Part shown: positions 27,903 through 37,447 of the stretch, one piece after another | Numbering within the stretch: the first letter of the stretch is position 1 | Layout: the number at the start of each line of letters is the position of its first letter | Source: Nocardiopsis trehalosi NBRC 14201 | GTDB lineage: Bacteria; Actinomycetota; Actinomycetes; Streptosporangiales; Streptosporangiaceae | NCBI RefSeq assembly: GCF_001552555.1 | Contig: NZ_BCRK01000034.1 | Coordinates: forward strand, 1-40,422 | DNA length: 40,422 nt | Reading direction: 5' to 3' | Program-made: the position numbers and the translations under genes | Notes under the pieces: generated by a model | What the model was told of the DNA's origin: nothing | What the model saw: only the letters and a program-made list of their open reading frames with translations | Database searches by the model: none

Positions 27903-27976
27903 CGCCTCGTTGATCTTGGCGTCGACGGGCCGTCGGAGCGCTCCCATAGCCCGACAGCGTCAAGATCAACGAGGCG
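27903..27976. repeat. 74-bp centre-symmetric imperfect palindromic element
   Basis: Perfect 16-bp terminal arms, CGCCTCGTTGATCTTG 27903-27918 and its inverse 27961-27976, with the inner perfect palindrome GGAGCGCTCC (27935-27944) exactly at the centre (27939.5). The whole left half matches the inverted right half at about 80%. A 41-bp half copy occurs at 12216-12256. It looks like a dispersed palindromic repeat and would fold into a long hairpin in the fmt-rsmB gap. Confidence 0.8.
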
Positions 27977-28047
27977 GGGGAGTGGAGGGCGGGCACGACC
28001 GCCGGGGCGGGGGCGCCGACGGGCCGCTCGCAGGGGGCGGGGGCGGG

Positions 28048-28053
28048 TATTCT
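28048..28053 (+). promoter_or_regulatory. -10 candidate for rsmB
   Basis: TATTCT about 86 bases before the rsmB GTG; no clear -35. It lies between the palindromic element and rsmB, so rsmB may have its own promoter. Confidence 0.35.
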
Positions 28054-28138
28054 CGGGCAGTGGCCCGCCCGTGCCGTCGGGGGACGGCGCACAGCGCGGG
28101 CCAACCTGCATTTCTCCCGGCGTAAGGCTGATTCCGAC

Positions 28139-29587
28139 GTGACCGACCGTTCCCGTTCCCCATACCGCCCCGCACGGCGCCGCAGCAGCGGAAAGGGGAG
28201 CGGCGGCGCCCAGTCCCGGCAAGGGCCGCCCGCGCCCAAGGACCCGGCCCGCCGGGTCGCCTACGACGTGCTGCGCGCCGTCCACGACCGCGACGCCTAC
28301 GCGAACCTGCTCCTGCCCTCGCTGTTGCGCGACCGGGGCCTGGCCGGCCGCGACGCCGCCCTCGCCACCGAACTCACCTACGGCACCCTGCGCCGCCAGG
28401 GCACCTACGACGCCGTCCTGGACGCGTGCGTCGACCGCTCCCTGTCGTCGGTCGACAGCGAGGTCCTGCCCGTCCTGCGGTTGGGCGCCCACCAGCTCCT
28501 CGCGACGAACATCCCGCCGCACGCCGCCGTCAGCGCGACGGTCGACCTCGCCCGGCGGGTCGTCGGCCACCACCGCTCCCGGTTCGCCAACGCGGTGCTG
28601 CGCAAGGTCAGCGCCCGCGACCTCGACGCGTGGCTGGAGGTGGTCGCCCCCGAGCGCGACGCCGACCCGGTCGGCCGCCTCGCCGTCGTCCACAGCCACC
28701 CCCGATGGATCGTCGAGGCCCTCGCCGCCGCTCTCGGCGACGGCCCCGACCTGGCCGAGACCGAGGAACTGCTGGCCGCCCACAACGTGCGCCCCCGCGT
28801 CACCCTGGTGGCCAAGCCCGGCCGGGCCTCCCGCGCCGACCTCGTCGCCCAGGGCGCCGAGGCCGGCCGCTACTCGCCCTACGCCGCCCACCTGGCCGAG
28901 GGCGACCCCGCCGCGCTGCGCGAGGTGCGCCAGCGCCGCGCCGCCGTCCAGGACGAGGCGAGCCAGCTCGTCGCCCTGGCGCTGACCCGCGTGCCGGTCG
29001 ACGGCTCCGACCACCTGTGGCTCGACACCTGCGCCGGCCCCGGTGGCAAGGCCGGACTGCTGGCCGGCCTCGCCGGGCAGCGGGGCGGGCACCTGCTGGC
29101 GGCCGAGGTGCAGCCGGCCCGCGCCGGGCTGGTCGCCACCGCCGTCGAGCGGTCGGTCCGCGACGCCGGCCGCGTGGTCGCCGCCGACTCGACCCGGCCC
29201 GCCTGGCGCGACGGCGCGTTCGACCGCGTCCTCGTCGACGCCCCGTGCACCGGCCTCGGCGCGCTGCGCCGCCGGCCCGAGTCGCGGTGGCGGCGCACCG
29301 AGGCGTCCGCCGGCGAACTCGCCCCGCTGCAGCGCGACCTCCTCTGCCGCGCCCTCGACGCGGCGCGCCCCGGCGGGGTCGTCGCCTATGTCACCTGCTC
29401 GCCGCACCTGCCCGAGACCCGCGGGGTGGTCGAGGACGTCCTCGCCGCCCGACCCGACGCCGAACTGCTGCGGGCCGCCGACCACCTGCCCGAGGTGCCC
29501 GACGCCGCAGCGGGCGACTTCGTCCAGTTCTGGCCGCACCGCCACGGCACCGACGCGATGTTCCTCGCCCTCCTGCGCCGCCACTGA
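28139..29587 (+). CDS. rsmB: 16S rRNA (cytosine-C5) methyltransferase, RsmB/Sun family
   Basis: 482 residues. Methylates a cytosine in 16S rRNA (C967 in E. coli). A basic N-terminal tail (about 1-35, Arg/Ser/Gly) precedes a NusB-like RNA-binding domain (about 36-165, ARRVAYDVLRAVHDRDAYANLLLPSLL). The methyltransferase domain follows, with SAM motif WLDTCAGPGGKAGLLAG, motif IV VDAPCTGLGALRRRPESRW (Cys370) and the catalytic nucleophile Cys420 in VAYVTCSPHLPETR. Start GTG 28139 has only a weak AAGG site. The end LLRRH and its stop lie in a 26-bp tandem duplication. Confidence 0.94.
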   Translation: MTDRSRSPYRPARRRSSGKGSGGAQSRQGPPAPKDPARRVAYDVLRAVHDRDAYANLLLPSLLRDRGLAGRDAALATELTYGTLRRQGTYDAVLDACVDRSLSSVDSEVLPVLRLGAHQLLATNIPPHAAVSATVDLARRVVGHHRSRFANAVLRKVSARDLDAWLEVVAPERDADPVGRLAVVHSHPRWIVEALAAALGDGPDLAETEELLAAHNVRPRVTLVAKPGRASRADLVAQGAEAGRYSPYAAHLAEGDPAALREVRQRRAAVQDEASQLVALALTRVPVDGSDHLWLDTCAGPGGKAGLLAGLAGQRGGHLLAAEVQPARAGLVATAVERSVRDAGRVVAADSTRPAWRDGAFDRVLVDAPCTGLGALRRRPESRWRRTEASAGELAPLQRDLLCRALDAARPGGVVAYVTCSPHLPETRGVVEDVLAARPDAELLRAADHLPEVPDAAAGDFVQFWPHRHGTDAMFLALLRRH

Positions 29588-29621
29588 CCGCCGGCCTCCT
29601 GCGCCGCCGCTGACCGCCGGT
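29570..29621 (+). repeat. 26-bp tandem duplication across the rsmB stop codon
   Basis: Copies at 29570-29595 and 29596-29621, 24 of 26 identical (CTCCTGCGCCGCC-A/G-CTGACCGCCGG). The second copy repeats the last codons and stop downstream of the real end. Confidence 0.85.
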
Positions 29622-30542
29622 CCCGTCGCGGCCTCGTCGGCGGCGCGCCGACCCGGTCCTGCTGACGGTCTGACGGCGGCACGACCGGGTCGGTCCGACG
29701 TCTGGGCAACCGCGCCCCGGCCCGTCGGAGGCCGGGTCCGCCGGGGCGGGCGAAGGGGCGATCGATCGTCCGGCCGCGTCTGGTGTGTTCACCGGTCGAC
29801 GCGCACGCTCCGGTGGCCGCCGGGGCGCGGCGGGCGGCGGGACGAGTGGTCGTCCTTCTGGGCCGAGGACTCCGCGCCGATCGCGTGCTCGCTGCCTTCC
29901 GAGTGTGTTCGGAGGAGGTGCGAGGCCGTCCGCATTCGCCCGCTCTTATCGGTGTCCGGCGGAGGCGAGGGACCAGCGGCGCGATGAGCGGCCGTCCGCC
30001 TGGGGCCGGACGGTTCGCCGGCCACACCGCTCCGTCTGCTCCGTTCTTGTGTGCCCCGGAAGCCGGAGCGGTGTCGAAGCGGCTGGTCGTCCGTATGGCC
30101 TAGCGCCTTGCGCCGGCCGGCGGTCCGTTCTGACCGGGTGCGTCTGCCGACCACTGAGCCGGAGCGCTGGCGGAGCCGCGAGCGCGGCTGTCTGCCCATG
30201 CTCCGGGGCTGTCCGTTGGTCGGTCCGTTCCGCTCTTGTGTGTCCGGCGGGAGTGTCGGGTCCGCCGGGCCGGTGGTGGGGCGAGCGGTCGTTCGGCCGG
30301 GCCTCGGCCCCTGTGCCGGTCGGCGGTCCGTTCTGGTCGAGTGCGCCCGGTGGTCGCCGGGCCGGGGCGGGCGGTTGCTCGGCCGGCTGGGGCTGTCCGC
30401 CGGTCGACCGACCCGCTCTGGTGCCCGGTCTGCGGGGCGCCGGTCCGTGGGGGGCCGACGAGAAGGCGTCCGGCCGGGCCGGCAGTGGGTGTACGGGCCT
30501 GTCAGCGCGGGGGCGGCGGGGTGCGCCACTACACTCGGGGCC
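29622..30542. repeat. Gene-poor region with degenerate ~185-200-bp tandem repeats upstream of rpe
   Basis: About 0.92 kb without a convincing gene. 30109-30142 and 30312-30345 match at 29 of 34 bases (core GGCGGTCCGTTCTG). 30205-30240 and 30389-30423 share GGGGCTGTCCG-(T/C)(T/C)-GGTCG and CGCTCT-GTG. A third, weaker version of the CCG-TCTTGTG part is at 30041-30055. Spacing of 184-203 bp implies two to three diverged copies with indels. The strand is more G/T-rich than neighbouring genes, and the open frames have no family resemblance or regular codon use. Confidence 0.6.
30530..30535 (+). promoter_or_regulatory. -10 box for a leaderless rpe transcript
   Basis: TACACT ends 7 bases before the rpe GTG (30543); the intervening CGGGGCC is not a usable ribosome site at that spacing. 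Same geometry as coaBC and the RHH gene. Confidence 0.5.
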
Positions 30543-31208
30543 GTGGCAATCCAGATCTCTCCCAGCATCCTCTCCGCCGACTTCGCGCGCCTGGCCGACG
30601 AGGCCGCCGCTGTCGCCGGAAGCGCCGACTGGCTGCACGTCGACGTCATGGACAACCATTTCGTGCCCAACCTCACCTTGGGCCTGCCCATCGTGGAGTC
30701 GCTGCGCAAGGCCGCCGACCTCCCCCTGGACTGCCACCTGATGATCGAGGACCCCGACCGGTGGGCCCCCGCCTACGCCGAGGCCGGTGCCGGCAGCGTC
30801 ACCGTGCACGCCGAGGCCGCCCGAGCCCCCGTCCGCACCCTGCGGGAGATCCGCTCCCAGGGCGCCCGTGCCGGGCTCGCGCTCAACCCCGCCACCCGGG
30901 TCGACGCCTACGCCGACCTGCTGCCCGAGGTCGACATGCTGCTGCTGATGACCGTCGAGCCCGGGTTCGGCGGGCAGAAGTTCCTCGACCTGGTGCTGCC
31001 GAAGATCCGCCGCGCCCGTGAGCTGATCGACGGCTCCGGCGGGTCGGTCTGGCTCCAGGTCGACGGCGGTATCAGCAACGACACCATCGAGCGCGCGGCC
31101 GAGGCCGGCGCCGACGTGTTCGTCGCCGGGTCCGCCGTCTACGGGGCCGACGACCCCGCCGCCGCAGTCGACGCACTGCGCGAACAGGCCCGTACCGCCG
31201 CCTCCTGA
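30543..31208 (+). CDS. rpe: Ribulose-phosphate 3-epimerase
   Basis: 221 residues, full length. Interconverts ribulose 5-phosphate and xylulose 5-phosphate in the pentose phosphate pathway; a TIM barrel with metal. Signatures in order: [34 protein letters not shown] (metal His/Asp), [24 protein letters not shown], and [29 protein letters not shown] (phosphate binding). GTG 30543 coincides with the family N-terminus; the frame continues open far upstream into the repeat region without meaning. Ribulose 5-phosphate is also the DHBP synthase substrate in the flavin operon nearby, a conserved actinobacterial neighbourhood. Confidence 0.96.
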   Translation: MAIQISPSILSADFARLADEAAAVAGSADWLHVDVMDNHFVPNLTLGLPIVESLRKAADLPLDCHLMIEDPDRWAPAYAEAGAGSVTVHAEAARAPVRTLREIRSQGARAGLALNPATRVDAYADLLPEVDMLLLMTVEPGFGGQKFLDLVLPKIRRARELIDGSGGSVWLQVDGGISNDTIERAAEAGADVFVAGSAVYGADDPAAAVDALREQARTAAS

Positions 31209-31465
31209 CGGACAGCCGCTGCCGTGCGGCCTGCGTTGCCGTCGTGCCGTGTCCGCCGCCTTTTGACTTGGGGGCCACCGCTTCCGCGCGGCCCGTGCCG
31301 ATCACCCTCCCCGTCCCCGGTCGGTTCCGGGTGGTCGCCGCGCGGGGGCGGTGGGCGCGTTCACCAGGCGGTTTCGGCCATCCGGTCTGGAACCGGTCAC
31401 CGTGGGTACCGTGATGGCGCGCCAGGCGTGCCGGCGACGGAGCCGACAACAGACGAGGTGGGTGC

Positions 31466-32479
31466 ATGGACGCGGTGTGGGATGCCGAGATCGCCGTCAA
31501 CCGGTCAGTGCAGGGATGGGGCGGCTGGCTGGAACCCCCGATGGAGGTGGTGACCACCCTCGGGTCGCAGACGCTGATGATCGGCCTGCTCTCCCTGGTG
31601 TTCTGGTCGGTCGACGCCGGGCTCGGCGCGCGGGCCTACCTGGTGCTCATGGGGTCGGCCATGGTCAACGGCGTGCTGAAGGTCGGTACCCACGGGGCGC
31701 GGCCCGCCTGGTACGACTTCACGGTGCGCCCGATGTCGCAGGAGTCGACGTTCGGACTGCCCTCGGGCCACTCGCAGAACTCGATGGCGGTGTGGGGCTA
31801 CCTGGCGGCCCGGTTGCGGCCGCGGTGGCGGTGGGCGTGGCCCGTGGCGGGCGTGCTGATCGCGCTGATCGTGTTCAGCCGCCTCTACCTGGGGGTGCAC
31901 TTCACGACCGACGTCGTGGCCGGCCTGGCCGTGGGCGCGCTGCTGCTGTGGGTCGTCCTGCGCTACGAGGACGCCGCGCTGCGCTGGTGGCGGGCCCGCC
32001 CGCTCGGCGCCCAGATCGGGCTGGCGTTCGCGGTGTCGGTGGTCCCCGCCATCGCGGCCTGGGCCTACACGGCGTTCGTCCGCGACGGGTGGACGGTGCC
32101 CGACTCCTGGACCGGTTCGGTGCCGCCGGACGTCGCGGCCGAGTCCGTGGCGCACGTGTTCGCGGTCGGCGGCGGCCTGTTCGGCGGCCTCGCCGGGTTG
32201 TCGGTGCTCGCGGCGCGCGGCTGGTACGACGCGGGCGGGACCGTGGTCGCCCGCGTGTCCCGGTTCGTCATCGGCATCGCGGGGGTCGTGCTCCTCCTGG
32301 TGCTGACCGAGGTCGCCCCGCTGCCGGCAGCGGGCGTGGCGGGCATGGCCGCCGAGTACGCCGCCAACCTCGTCCTCGCCCTGTGGGGCGTCCTCGCCGC
32401 CCCCGAGCTGTTCGTCCGCACCGGGCTGGCCCTGCGGGCCGCGCCCGCTGACGCGTCCGGCGCCCGGGTCGGTACCTGA
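31466..32479 (+). CDS. PAP2-superfamily membrane phosphatase
   Basis: 337 residues, polytopic. The three phosphatase motifs are present: Lys72 and Arg79-Pro80 in LKVGTHGARPAW, LPSGHSQ (Pro99-Ser100-Gly101-His102), and SRLYLGVHFTTDV (Ser138-Arg139, His145, Asp149). About eight to nine membrane helices; the second half (about 165-320) is a further hydrophobic region beyond the catalytic core. Expected to act on a lipid phosphate or diphosphate such as phosphatidic acid or undecaprenyl diphosphate; the substrate is not readable. ATG 31466 has GAGGTGGGTGC upstream. The 257-bp gap after rpe suggests a separate promoter. Confidence 0.87.
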   Translation: MDAVWDAEIAVNRSVQGWGGWLEPPMEVVTTLGSQTLMIGLLSLVFWSVDAGLGARAYLVLMGSAMVNGVLKVGTHGARPAWYDFTVRPMSQESTFGLPSGHSQNSMAVWGYLAARLRPRWRWAWPVAGVLIALIVFSRLYLGVHFTTDVVAGLAVGALLLWVVLRYEDAALRWWRARPLGAQIGLAFAVSVVPAIAAWAYTAFVRDGWTVPDSWTGSVPPDVAAESVAHVFAVGGGLFGGLAGLSVLAARGWYDAGGTVVARVSRFVIGIAGVVLLLVLTEVAPLPAAGVAGMAAEYAANLVLALWGVLAAPELFVRTGLALRAAPADASGARVGT

Positions 32480-32762
32480 GGCCGTGCCGACGCGACCGGC
32501 GCCGGGCATCCGAGGCCGTCCGGGCGCCCCGTGCCCGTGGACGGACCGAGTCTCGCCTTGCGGCGCGCCCCCTTCGGTGTGCGCCTCGGGCGGTTCCGGG
32601 CCCGACACTCCGCTCGGTCCCGGCCCGATGCGGCGCGTCCCCCTCGGCGCCCGTCCCGGGGCGGGGCCGCCCCTGCGCCGGGGGGCGGCGTGTGGCTTGC
32701 GGCACGCCGCCGACGACCGGGAATGGTCCGCATGGCACACTTGTTGATCGAGACGTTGTCCA
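32480..32762 (+). promoter_or_regulatory. 283-bp gap before the FMN riboswitch
   Basis: No gene seen. Contains two similar stretches, GCGGCGCGCCCCCTTCGG (about 32561) and GCGGCGCGTCCCCCTCGG (about 32631). The promoter of the riboswitch must lie near 32720-32750 but no clear box is identifiable; CACACT near 32738 is the best weak guess. Confidence 0.3.
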
Positions 32763-32893
32763 ACGCGTGCTCCGGGGTCGGTGCAATTCCGAACCGGCGG
32801 TGACAGTCCGCGACCCGGCCGAAGCCATCGGCCGGTTGAACCGGTGGAATTCCGGTACCGACGGTGAAAGTCCGGATGGGAGGCGGTACGCGT
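32763..32893 (+). ncRNA. FMN riboswitch (RFN element)
   Basis: GGGGTCGGTGCAATTCCGAACCGGCGGTGACAGTCCGCGACC, the variable arm (GGCCGAAGCCATCGGCC), GGTGGAATTCCGGTACCGACGGTGAAAGTCCGGATGGGAGG are all classic RFN sequence; the closing helix uses ACGCGTGCTCC and its partner near GGAGGCGGTACGCGT. FMN binding represses the ribE operon. The 109 bases before ribE include a strong hairpin GCGGGC 32945-32950 / GCCCGC 32955-32960, but no T-tract, so control may be on translation. Confidence 0.95.
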
Positions 32894-33002
32894 GGGCCCG
32901 GTCACGCTTGTCCGTCCTGTCGGAGGAGCCGCCCGGACCTGACAGCGGGCGTGCGCCCGCGCCATCCCCGGAGCCGTACCAGGCGAGGGGAGAGGTTCGG
33001 AC

Positions 33003-33617
33003 ATGTTCACCGGGATCGTCGAGGAACTGGGCGAGGTCGTCGCCGTCACACCGGTCGGCGGACCCGCCGGCGGCGCCGCCAGGATCACCCTGCACGGCCC
33101 CCTCGTCACCTCCGACGCCGCCCACGGCGACTCCATCGCGGTCAACGGCGTCTGCCTGACCGTCACCGAGGCCGCCGACGGCCGGTTCACCGCCGACGTC
33201 ATGCGCGAGACCCTCGACCGCTCCAGTCTGGGCGACCTCACGCCGGGCGCGCCGGTCAACCTCGAACGCGCCGCCCGGGTCGACGGCCGCCTCGGCGGGC
33301 ACATCGTCCAGGGCCACGTCGACGGCACCGGCACCGTGCTCGACCGCACCCCCGGCGAGCACTGGGAGACCGTCCGCGTCGCCCTGCCGCCCACCCTCGC
33401 CCGCTACGTCGTGGAGAAGGGCTCCATCACGGTCGACGGCGTGAGCCTCACCGTGGCCGCCGTCGACGACGACGCGTTCACCGTCGCCCTCATCCCCACC
33501 ACGCTCGCCGCGACCACGCTGGGCCGCGCCGCCCCCGGCACCCGGGTCAACCTGGAGGTCGACGTCGTCGCCAAGTACGTGGAGCGGCTGCTCGCCTCGC
33601 GCGGGGCGGTGGCCTGA
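33003..33617 (+). CDS. ribE: Riboflavin synthase (alpha chain)
   Basis: 204 residues. Dismutates two dimethyl-ribityl-lumazines to riboflavin and the pyrimidinedione. Two repeated lumazine-binding barrels: MFTGIVEELGEV ... DSIAVNGVCLTV (about 1-97) and HIVQGHVDGTGTVLDR ... GSITVDGVSLTVAAVDD (about 98-200). The MFTGIVEE N-terminus is universal in the family. ATG 33003 follows AGGGGAGAGG. Its stop overlaps the start of the transporter gene by one base (TGATG), so translation is coupled. It is the first gene after the FMN riboswitch. Confidence 0.97.
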   Translation: MFTGIVEELGEVVAVTPVGGPAGGAARITLHGPLVTSDAAHGDSIAVNGVCLTVTEAADGRFTADVMRETLDRSSLGDLTPGAPVNLERAARVDGRLGGHIVQGHVDGTGTVLDRTPGEHWETVRVALPPTLARYVVEKGSITVDGVSLTVAAVDDDAFTVALIPTTLAATTLGRAAPGTRVNLEVDVVAKYVERLLASRGAVA

Positions 33618-34294
33618 TGGGCGCCGCGCACGAAGGCGTGTGGTGGCTCGCCTGGGCCTACGCCGGGTTCACCGTCCTCGGCGAGCACGTCCGCTGGGCC
33701 GACCTGATCGGCAACCTCGCGTCCCTGGGCACCGTGGCGCTCGCCATCCGCCGCTCCATCTGGACCTGGCCGGTGCAGCTCACCGGCGCCGTCCTGCTGT
33801 TCGCGGTCTCCATCGACGCCCATCTCACCGGCAACGCCCTCAAGCAGGTCATGTTCATCCTGCTGGTGGCCTACGGCTGGACCCGGTGGGCCCGCCGCAC
33901 CCGCAACGGGGACGACCTGCCGGTGCGGCCCGCGACCGCGCATGAGCGCGGCCTGCTCGCCGCCGTGCTGGTCGTCGGCACCGTCGGCCTGGCGCTGGTG
34001 TTCCAGGCCACCGGCACCTCCTGGGCGCCGTGGCCGGACGCGTTCATCTTCGTCGGCAGCGCCATCGCGACCTTCGCGCAGAGCCGGGCCCTGGTCGACT
34101 TCTGGGTGGTGTGGATCATCGTCGACCTGGTCGGCGTGCCCCTGGCGCTGATGTCGGGCCTGTGGGCCACCGGCCTCGTCTACGGGGTGTTCTTCGTCCT
34201 GGCCGTGGTGGGCATCCGCGACTGGAACCGCCGCTACCGGGCGATGCGCGACGCCCCGCCCGCACCCGCCGGCGGAGGCGCCGTGACCGCCTGA
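33617..34294 (+). CDS. PnuC-family transporter, probable riboflavin importer (RibM/PnuX-like)
   Basis: 225 residues with about seven membrane helices. The family is PnuC (vitamin facilitators): [67 protein letters not shown], then [42 protein letters not shown]. Within an FMN-riboswitch operon, such proteins (RibM in Streptomyces and Corynebacterium) import riboflavin, not nicotinamide riboside. ATG 33617 overlaps the ribE stop by one base. Substrate is inferred from context only. Confidence 0.85.
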   Translation: MGAAHEGVWWLAWAYAGFTVLGEHVRWADLIGNLASLGTVALAIRRSIWTWPVQLTGAVLLFAVSIDAHLTGNALKQVMFILLVAYGWTRWARRTRNGDDLPVRPATAHERGLLAAVLVVGTVGLALVFQATGTSWAPWPDAFIFVGSAIATFAQSRALVDFWVVWIIVDLVGVPLALMSGLWATGLVYGVFFVLAVVGIRDWNRRYRAMRDAPPAPAGGGAVTA

Positions 34295-34335
34295 CCCGCC
34301 CCGCCGCCGCCACCGCACCGACCAGGGAGGACCCC

Positions 34336-36169
<1,834 letters not shown>

Positions 36170-36217
36170 GGAGAGGGACGACCGTTGCGGCCGCAGAACG
36201 TGGGGGAGCAGGACACC

Positions 36218-36676
36218 GTGGACGACGCAGGACCGGCACCGCAGCTCCCCGCCACCTGGCGGCCGCGCACCATGCGCGTCGTCGCCTACGCCTTGGCCGT
36301 CATCATCATGGCCACCATGGGGGCGCTGGCGGTGCTGCTGCCCGGGTGGGGGCCGCCCGACCGCGTCGGGCTGATCGCCCTGGGCCTGGTCGGGGTGTTC
36401 GTGCTGCACCTGCTGGCCCGTCCGCGGCTCACCGCCGCCCCCGACCGGGTGACCGTGGTCAACTCCATCCGCACCCACGTGCTGGAGTGGGCCGAGATCG
36501 TCGACGTGCGCATGCCCCTCGGTGAGCCGTGGCCCACCATCGACCTGTCCGACGGCACCACGCTGGCGGTCATGGGCATCCAGAGCAACGACGGCGCGCG
36601 CGCCACCGCCGCCCTCGCCGAGTTCCAGGCGCTGCTGCGCGGCCGCGGGGAGGCCCCCGAACCCCGCCGCGGCTGA
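36218..36676 (+). CDS. PH-domain (bPH6-like) membrane-anchored protein
   Basis: 152 residues from GTG 36218 (GGGGGAGCAGG upstream); TTG 36185 with GGAGAGGG is an equally plausible start adding 11 residues. Two membrane helices (RVVAYALAVIIMATMGALAVLLPGW and VGLIALGLVGVFVLHLLARP) precede a cytoplasmic PH-like domain, LTAAPDRVTVVNSIRTHVLEWAEIVDVRMPLGEPWPTIDLSDGTTLAVMGIQSND. Such proteins commonly follow ribH in actinomycetes, but the role is unknown. It is the last gene of the operon. Confidence 0.8.
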   Translation: MDDAGPAPQLPATWRPRTMRVVAYALAVIIMATMGALAVLLPGWGPPDRVGLIALGLVGVFVLHLLARPRLTAAPDRVTVVNSIRTHVLEWAEIVDVRMPLGEPWPTIDLSDGTTLAVMGIQSNDGARATAALAEFQALLRGRGEAPEPRRG

Positions 36677-36784
36677 CCGCCGCCCGGGAGCGGGCGGGGC
36701 CGGCGCGTCCGGGGTGAGCGGCGTGAGCGGCGTCGCGCGCGTGGCGGAACGGACTCAGGTTGATTGCGACGGACCGAAAAGGGG

Positions 36785-36811
36785 TTGAACTCCGCCCCGT
36801 TCCGCTGCGTC
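36785..36811 (+). promoter_or_regulatory. ECF-type promoter candidate for the small ORF
   Basis: TTGAAC 36785-36790, 17-bp spacer, CGTC 36808-36811. This resembles ECF-sigma promoters (GAAC/CGTC) more than the vegetative type. Start would fall at about 36818-36821, the ATG itself. Confidence 0.35.
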
Positions 36812-36820
36812 ATAGAGGGT

Positions 36821-36943
36821 ATGGACCTCGACACCCGGAGTACCGAGAGGACGACGTGCCGCTCCACCCGCGTCTGCGTGGTGGGGATGACCTTCTGGTC
36901 CATCATCGTGGTGCTGTCGGTCTTCTCCCTGTTCCTCCTCTGA
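36821..36943 (+). CDS. Small single-pass membrane protein (40 aa)
   Basis: M-D-L-D-T-R-S-T-E-R-T-T-C then a hydrophobic C-terminus VCVVGMTFWSIIVVLSVFSL ending FLL: a short Arg/Thr-rich polar head and one helix of about 20 residues, no signal cleavage site. No family recognised. ATG 36821 is taken as start; an internal ATG (MTFWSII) would give 18 residues. Supported as real by a promoter candidate just upstream, a terminator hairpin overlapping the stop, and a membrane helix. Typical of small stress-responsive membrane peptides, but that is inference. Confidence 0.45.
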   Translation: MDLDTRSTERTTCRSTRVCVVGMTFWSIIVVLSVFSLFLL

Positions 36944-36960
36944 TCCCCCCGCCGGGGGAT
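36943..36960 (+). terminator. Hairpin directly after the small ORF
   Basis: ATCCCCC 36943-36949, loop CGCC, GGGGGAT 36954-36960: a perfect 7-bp stem with a tetraloop, starting on the last base of the TGA stop. No T-tract. Confidence 0.5.
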
Positions 36961-37447
36961 GGCGGCGCGCCCGCCCTGCGACCCGGACCCCTTCGGAACC
37001 GACCACGAGCGCCGCGCGGCGCCGCGCCCGGCCCGGCCGGGGGCGGCCACGCGCGCGGCCCCGTCCCGCCGGCCCGTCCCCACCCCCGCCACCTGCGCCG
37101 ACGCGCGCCGTTCGGCGTCGCCGACGAACCGCGCGGGCGCTCTTCGGATGATCGGTGCCCCGCCCGCGCCCGCCGCAGCGCATAGCCTGGCGGAAGGCGG
37201 AGGCGGGAGGACGGCGATGAGCGGCGCGACCACGGCGGCTTCGGGCGTGCCCCCGCCGGTGCGCGCGCCGCGCGCCCCGCTCCGCACCCGCCCCGACCGC
37301 GCGACCCCGCACCCGCCGCCCGCGCGGCCGCGCCGTGCCGCGCCCCCGGCGCCGCCCCGCCCACCGACGCCCCCGCGCCCGGCCGGGGCGCGCGGGCGCG
37401 ACCGCCCGCCGCCGTGCCCGGCGGCCGGCCCCCACGAGGAGGACCAC

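Larger units (their letters stand above)
36677..37447. other. 771-bp stretch with a small-ORF unit and a Pro-rich open frame
   Basis: Contains the small ORF at 36821-36943 with its own promoter and terminator candidates. The rest (36961-37447) is extremely GC-rich; a frame from ATG 37217 runs into xdhC without a stop but encodes only Pro/Arg/Ala sequence. A -10-like TAGCCT is at 37183-37188. Confidence 0.5.

Noticed and set aside
22668-28142. A very long open frame on the plus strand (over 1800 codons) across the minus-strand nucleotidyltransferase and priA
   Set aside because: It is an open shadow frame caused by high GC; no domain matches, and the opposite strand encodes clear proteins.
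26425-28239. Long minus-strand open frame over fmt
   Set aside because: Antisense to fmt and the palindromic elements; composition is Arg/Gly/Ala only, with no family signature.
36768-36780. GACGGACCGAAAA shared with 7384-7396
   Set aside because: A single 13-base match is expected by chance in 40 kb of skewed sequence, and flanks do not match.
37217-37447. A separate gene in the Pro-rich stretch before xdhC
   Set aside because: It is in frame with xdhC and has no stop, so at most it is an extension of that gene.
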